A stretch of DNA of 64,000 nucleotides from Megamerina dolium (taxonomy: Eukaryota > Arthropoda > Insecta > Diptera > Megamerinidae), in contig OY978525.1 of NCBI GenBank assembly GCA_963854835.1, forward strand, positions 104,700,417 through 104,764,416, given 5' to 3'. A model generated the notes under the pieces. That model did no database searches. It worked only from the letters and a program-made list of their open reading frames with translations, and was not told the DNA's origin. Positions 59,829 through 64,000 of the stretch are shown one piece after another; position 1 is the stretch's first letter, and each line of letters starts with the position of its first letter. The position numbers and the translations under genes are program-made.

Positions 59829-61274
59829 GATGTACTTATGTATATATTTTCGCGTACGAATTTCCGAAAGTGAATGTGTGTCTATGCGTATTTCGTTCGC
59901 TTTACCCAGTTAATACCGATAATGTAATTTGCATAATTATACCATTGACTACTACATGCACTACAATGATTTTTTTAGAAAATTGTTTTTAGTTTGTTTT
60001 GTGGTTAACACATCAACATTTTGTAAGTGTTTTGATTTTGTTCGTTGGTTTTTTCTTTTTTCTTTTTATCTTCTCACTACACTTTCCAAAAGTAACTTAA
60101 ATAATCATGTAGTATGTAACGCGAGTATAGGACGATCCCATTAAGAAACGTTCATCCTGTTAGTAATGTTTCTTAATCAAATATTGGCCTGTGAGTGCAG
60201 TTATACAGTTAAGGTATCTCTGATGGTGATACATCCTCATGGTGACACATCCATTGTATGACAGTTAAGTCAGTAAGAAGAAATCTTTTATTTCCTGAAG
60301 CAAAAGGCATAGCACAAAAGGGCGTTAAAGTCGCAGTGGTTGACCTTTGCGTTAATTCTTTTCTACTAATAATTTTAGCAAAGGGCAAGAGCTTATTTGT
60401 TTAGGTTTACAACAGATCTAGATCCTCCGAAAAATAGCTCAAGATATTATTGAAAAAATCGTAAAAAAGCTATGAGATCATCCGAATAGGCGACTACTCA
60501 GTAGCCCTTCGTTTTTTCTAAAAAAAAAATCATATAATCAAACAAAACTGCGAAACATGATTTTGAAAATGAATATAAAAGTAAAGCTCAGTAGTACTAT
60601 CCTTAGTCTGGTAATTTACCATCCAAGAGCCACATTAGTTCCCTATAGGGAATACACAAACATTATTGTATACTTTTTTTTTTTTTTTTGATTCGTTTTA
60701 ACAATATAACACTTTCTCTCCACATCGTATAAATGAACGCAAAGCAACGACCTGCATTTGCAAAAAAATTATAATAGAAAACCTTTGGTTTGTATTTTGT
60801 TCTACTTTTATCAAAATATATACTACCACTGTTTTTTCGATTACTATTGCTTATGTGTGTACTTATGTACATATGTATGTACATACTTGTATGTATGAGA
60901 GTATGATATATACATGTATTTATGTGTTGATATTATTATTGAAAAATTTATAACACGTTAAATGCTTAAGCTTCAAAAGCTTACAACGAATTTACATATT
61001 TTACACATATATTTTAAATGTATTGTATTATATTGCCCCATTTGCTACATTAGCAAACATGAAAGTAAGGTAAAAGGATTGTATATATAAATTTATTCAC
61101 ATGATTGGTAGAACATAGGAGTATTGCTTTTATTGTAATTATTGTATAGAGTTTAAAAGTTAGTAAATCTAAAAGCAATGCACTTACTTTTTTTTACTTT
61201 AACTTTTTTTGTTAAAGAATATAATTGCACATAGATACTATTATATTTTATTGTACTTGCTTATAAATATGATA
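59829..61274. other. Non-coding
   Basis: AT-rich DNA between two elements, with poly-T at 60670 and TACATA words near 60855. Confidence 0.5.
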
Positions 61275-61276
61275 TA

Positions 61277-62428
61277 ACAGGCCATTCAATAAGTGTGTAG
61301 GATGACACATAGATGGCGTTAATAGAATTTCTTCCATATGATTTTTAATGAGTTCTAACCTTCAAACGACATGTGCAAAAAGTTGACAACAATCTGATAA
61401 TTGGTTTGTGAGTTATAGCATTTTATGTGAAACAAATTTTGTTATTGAAAAAAAAAAATTGATAAAATTGAATTTCGTGTTTTGATAAAGCATTGCTTTT
61501 TGATGAAACAAAAAATACAATGCAAACCAAACAATGGCTTGATAAACATTATTCTTACTCTGCTCCATCGAGACAAACGTAGTCGTACCAGCACAAACGA
61601 TACAGAACGCAGTGGATGCTCAATTGAGGCTGTTATTCTAGAAACATCAGAAAAATTCATAAATTGGTTATGAACGATCGCAAATTGAAAGTTGCACGAG
61701 CTAGCTGAAATTGTAAAGATATCAGATGGTAGTATATTTACCATTTTACATAAAAATTTGGATATGCGAAAGCTCTGTGCAAAGTGGGTGCCGCGTGAGC
61801 TCACAGTCGACTAAAAACTACAACGTATCGATGCTTCAACGGAGTGTTTGTCGCTGTTAAACCGCAATAAAACCGAATTCTATCATCGACAATGTGACAA
61901 TGGATGAAACATGGCTTACATTACCATTACACACCACAATCCAATAGACAGTCAGCTGAGTGGACAACAGTAGACGAAGGTAAGGTGATGGTGTGTGTAT
62001 ATTGGGATGTGAACGGAATAATATTCATCGACTATATCCAAAAAGGTACCACCATCAACAGCGACTACTATTGTGAACTTTTGGACCGATTGAAAGCTGA
62101 ATTCGCAAAGAACGGCCACATTTGCAAAAGAAAAAAAATGTTGTTTCACCAAGACAATGAACCGTGTCACCGTGTCGATGAAAACGATGGCAAAATTGAA
62201 TGAATTGGGCTTCGAATTGCTTTCCCATCCCCGTATTCTCCAGATTTAGCCCCCAGCGACTTTTTCCTATTTTCAGATCTCAAGAGAATGCTTTCTGGAA
62301 AGAAATTTAAGTCCGATTCCGATGCAAGTGGTATTGCAAAATTGAAAAATCGCTATACTTGTTTTTCGCCCTCGAAGGCAAATTTTGTTTTTTTCATACT
62401 TTTTCTAAGGGCTTGTTGAATGGCCTGT
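61277..62428 (+). mobile_element. Mariner element, nearly full length, with TIRs and TA duplications
   Basis: 1152 bp with inverted ends sharing ACAGGCCATTCAA and TA on both sides (61275-61276, 62429-62430). In order: N-terminal region around 61482-61673, a helix-turn-helix (KISDGSIFTILHKNLDMRKLCAKWV, 61700-61800), MDETW-like first aspartate about 61900, SAEWTT…GKVMVCVYWDVNGIIFIDY in 61904-62203, FHQDNEPCH, and YSPDLAPSDFFLF in a shifted frame near 62230. In-frame stops and frameshifts break it. It is one of the more complete copies in the window. Confidence 0.92.
61904..62203 (+). pseudogene. Mariner transposase, central catalytic part
   Basis: 99 codons covering the region after the first aspartate through the second (LFHQDNEPCHR). 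A frameshift in the lysine-rich stretch following it ends the frame before the third aspartate. Confidence 0.85.
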
Positions 62429-62454
62429 TATGTTAGATATTTATGATGATCTTT

Positions 62455-62800
62455 TCAAGGTGTATTTTTTAAAATGGCAACACTTCTCCAGCAAAATCTA
62501 CATTTATGTTACAGCTGCCAGCTGATTATTATTCGGCGTGATTCGCAAGAATAGATTTACGCCAGAAAAGCGCGAGTGCTAATTTTTTTCAAAAATCGTG
62601 GCTCAATTCGCGAAACTTATCTTACTCTAAGTACATTTTACGGTGTACATATTCATTGAGACATAATTTCGCGTAATGGCCCTGCAAAATTAGTCTCTAA
62701 AGTAGTTTGAAACCTTTGGATTAATTTCGATGGACGTTTATAAAACCAGTCCCAATAAGCCAGAGTCAATATTTGTCGAAGATTGAAGATTTTCCTTTTT
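62455..62800 (+). mobile_element. maT-type transposase N-terminal fragment
   Basis: In shifting plus frames I read pieces of the N-terminal DNA-binding region of the same broad family as the element at 58644 (FFKNRGSIRETYLTLSTFYGVH, then NKPESIFVED). There is no catalytic part. It starts just right of the mariner at 61277-62428 and stops short of the 3' tail of the next retroelement. Confidence 0.65.
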
Positions 62801-62844
62801 TTTTGCCTGAAATTGTATTTAAATATTATATTTTATAAAAATAT

Positions 62845-63860
62845 TCTTCTTCTTCTTCTTCTTCTTATGTGGCCATAACAACCGATGATCGATTTAGATC
62901 GTTGTTCTTCGCTTGCTGGCGCCAATTGGATATTCCAAGCGCCGCCAGGTTACACAACACTTAGTTCTTCCAACGGAAGTTTAGTCTTCCTCTTCTTCTG
63001 CGTCCTCCAACGGGTGCCGAATTAATACCATCTTCGCTGGAGCGTCTTCTTCTATTCGCTCGACATGATCTAGCCAGCGCAGCCGCTGGATTTTGATTCG
63101 CTTGACTATGTCAATGTCAGTGTACAGCTCATACAGCTCATCGTTGTACCTTATTCGGTACTCGTCATCAACACAAATAACTCCGAAGATCCTGCTCAGA
63201 ACTTTTCTCTCGAAAAATCTAAGCATCCTCTCATCCGTGGTAGAAATTGTCCAGGCTTCTGCGCCATATGTTAAGACAGGAATAATGAAGGACTTGTAGA
63301 GGCTGATTTTCGATCTTCAAGAGAGGGCTCGACTACTCAGTTGTTAACTCAGACCAAAGTGACACCTGTTAGTAAGAGTTATCCTACGCATGATATACAG
63401 GCTGACGTCATTACAGTTATCGATGCTAGTTCCAAGATAGACGAAGTCCTTTACCATCTCGAAAGTGTAATTGTCAAGAGTGACATGTTGTCCAAGACGC
63501 CGAGACTCTTTGTTTGTAGACACTAGGTACTTCGTCTTGCCCTCGTTCACCGTAATACCCATTCCACGTGATTCTGATTCCAATTCAGAGAATGCTACAC
63601 TGACTGCTCGCGATTATGTCAATATCGTCAGTATACGCCAGCAGTATGACACTTTTGTTGGAGATAATGCCATTACGTCGTTAATCTGCAGATCGTATAA
63701 TTTTCTCCATAATAAGGTTGAGAGAAGTCACACGATAACAAATCACCTTGTCTGAAACCTCGTGCGGTATTAAACGGAGGGGAGAGGTCCTTCCCAATTT
63801 TTACTGCACATCGAGAGTTAAGGAGTGTCATTCTGCAAAGTCGAATAAGTTCTGCAGGTA
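62845..63860 (-). mobile_element. RTE-like non-LTR fragment, copy 3, with 3' tail
   Basis: The longest of the three. From the right on the minus strand: FGIPAELIRLCRMTLLNS near 63850, NTARGFRQGDLLSC near 63740, the catalytic AYTDDIDIIA near 63630 (a YxDD box), GITVNEGKTKYLVSTNKESRR and DFVYLGTSI in 63344-63583, and FERKVLSRIFGVIC to IQRLRWLDHVERIEE in 62981-63226. Frameshifts separate the blocks. The 3' end GGTTGTTATGGCCACATAAG is followed by AAG repeats (62845-62866). The 5' part is missing. Confidence 0.87.
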
Positions 63861-64000
63861 TACCAAATATGTTGTCAATAAATCAAAAAAAATCTAATTT
63901 CCATGATTTGTGTATATTTTATTTTATTTTCTTGTTCCTTGCATTTAATAAAATACCCTGTACTTCCAAAAAGAAGATCTAAATTGTATTTGACTCTGGC

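Overview
The window is AT-rich animal DNA with one convincing host gene and a dense, mostly dead population of transposable elements. A two-exon secreted G12/insect-allergen-related protein gene, several mariner/Tc1/maT lineages, a BEL/Pao retrotransposon, R1/I/RTE-like retrotransposon fragments and abundant short microsatellites point to an insect. A higher dipteran, such as a tephritid fruit fly, is my best guess; the species is inference. There are no bacterial-type operons, no CRISPR and no intact tRNA or rRNA gene.

Layout. From 1 to 20.4 kb lie three copies of a dispersed repeat with a TTAA-bounded core (about 470, 13300 and 19750), an R1/I-type fragment (about 2 kb), a mariner relic with an internal duplication (3.9-5 kb), a degenerate tandem array with a period near 155 bp (7.8-8.9 kb), an 88-bp duplication rich in palindromes (8.9-9.1 kb), a Tc1-like relic (10.8-11.6 kb), and a deleted mariner with both ends and TA duplications preserved (16066-17055). 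The host gene is at 23.4-24.3 kb on the minus strand. It has a TATA-like box, a signal peptide and one 82-bp intron. Further mariner relics lie at 29.4, 35.7, 38.8 and 61.3 kb.

The centrepiece is a 7.9-kb BEL/Pao element on the minus strand (43528-51433). Its 494-bp LTRs differ at one visible position. It has a 5-bp target duplication and a primer site that looks like the tRNA-Tyr 3' end. Its gag-pol reading is nevertheless broken by one stop and four frame breaks. Between integrase and the 3' LTR it carries a GC-rich module with a second Gag-like zinc-knuckle reading frame, in the place where a polypurine tract is expected.

From 52 kb to the end are a tRNA-headed SINE, several copies of a SINE-like tail repeat, a TA-flanked MITE with a nested repeat, two copies of an RTE-like non-LTR family (a third is at 33.6 kb), and a maT-type element disrupted by a 5'-truncated retroelement with an 11-bp target duplication. 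Long stretches between these hold only AT-rich non-coding DNA and microsatellites. They could be intergenic or a large intron; the sequence alone does not decide.
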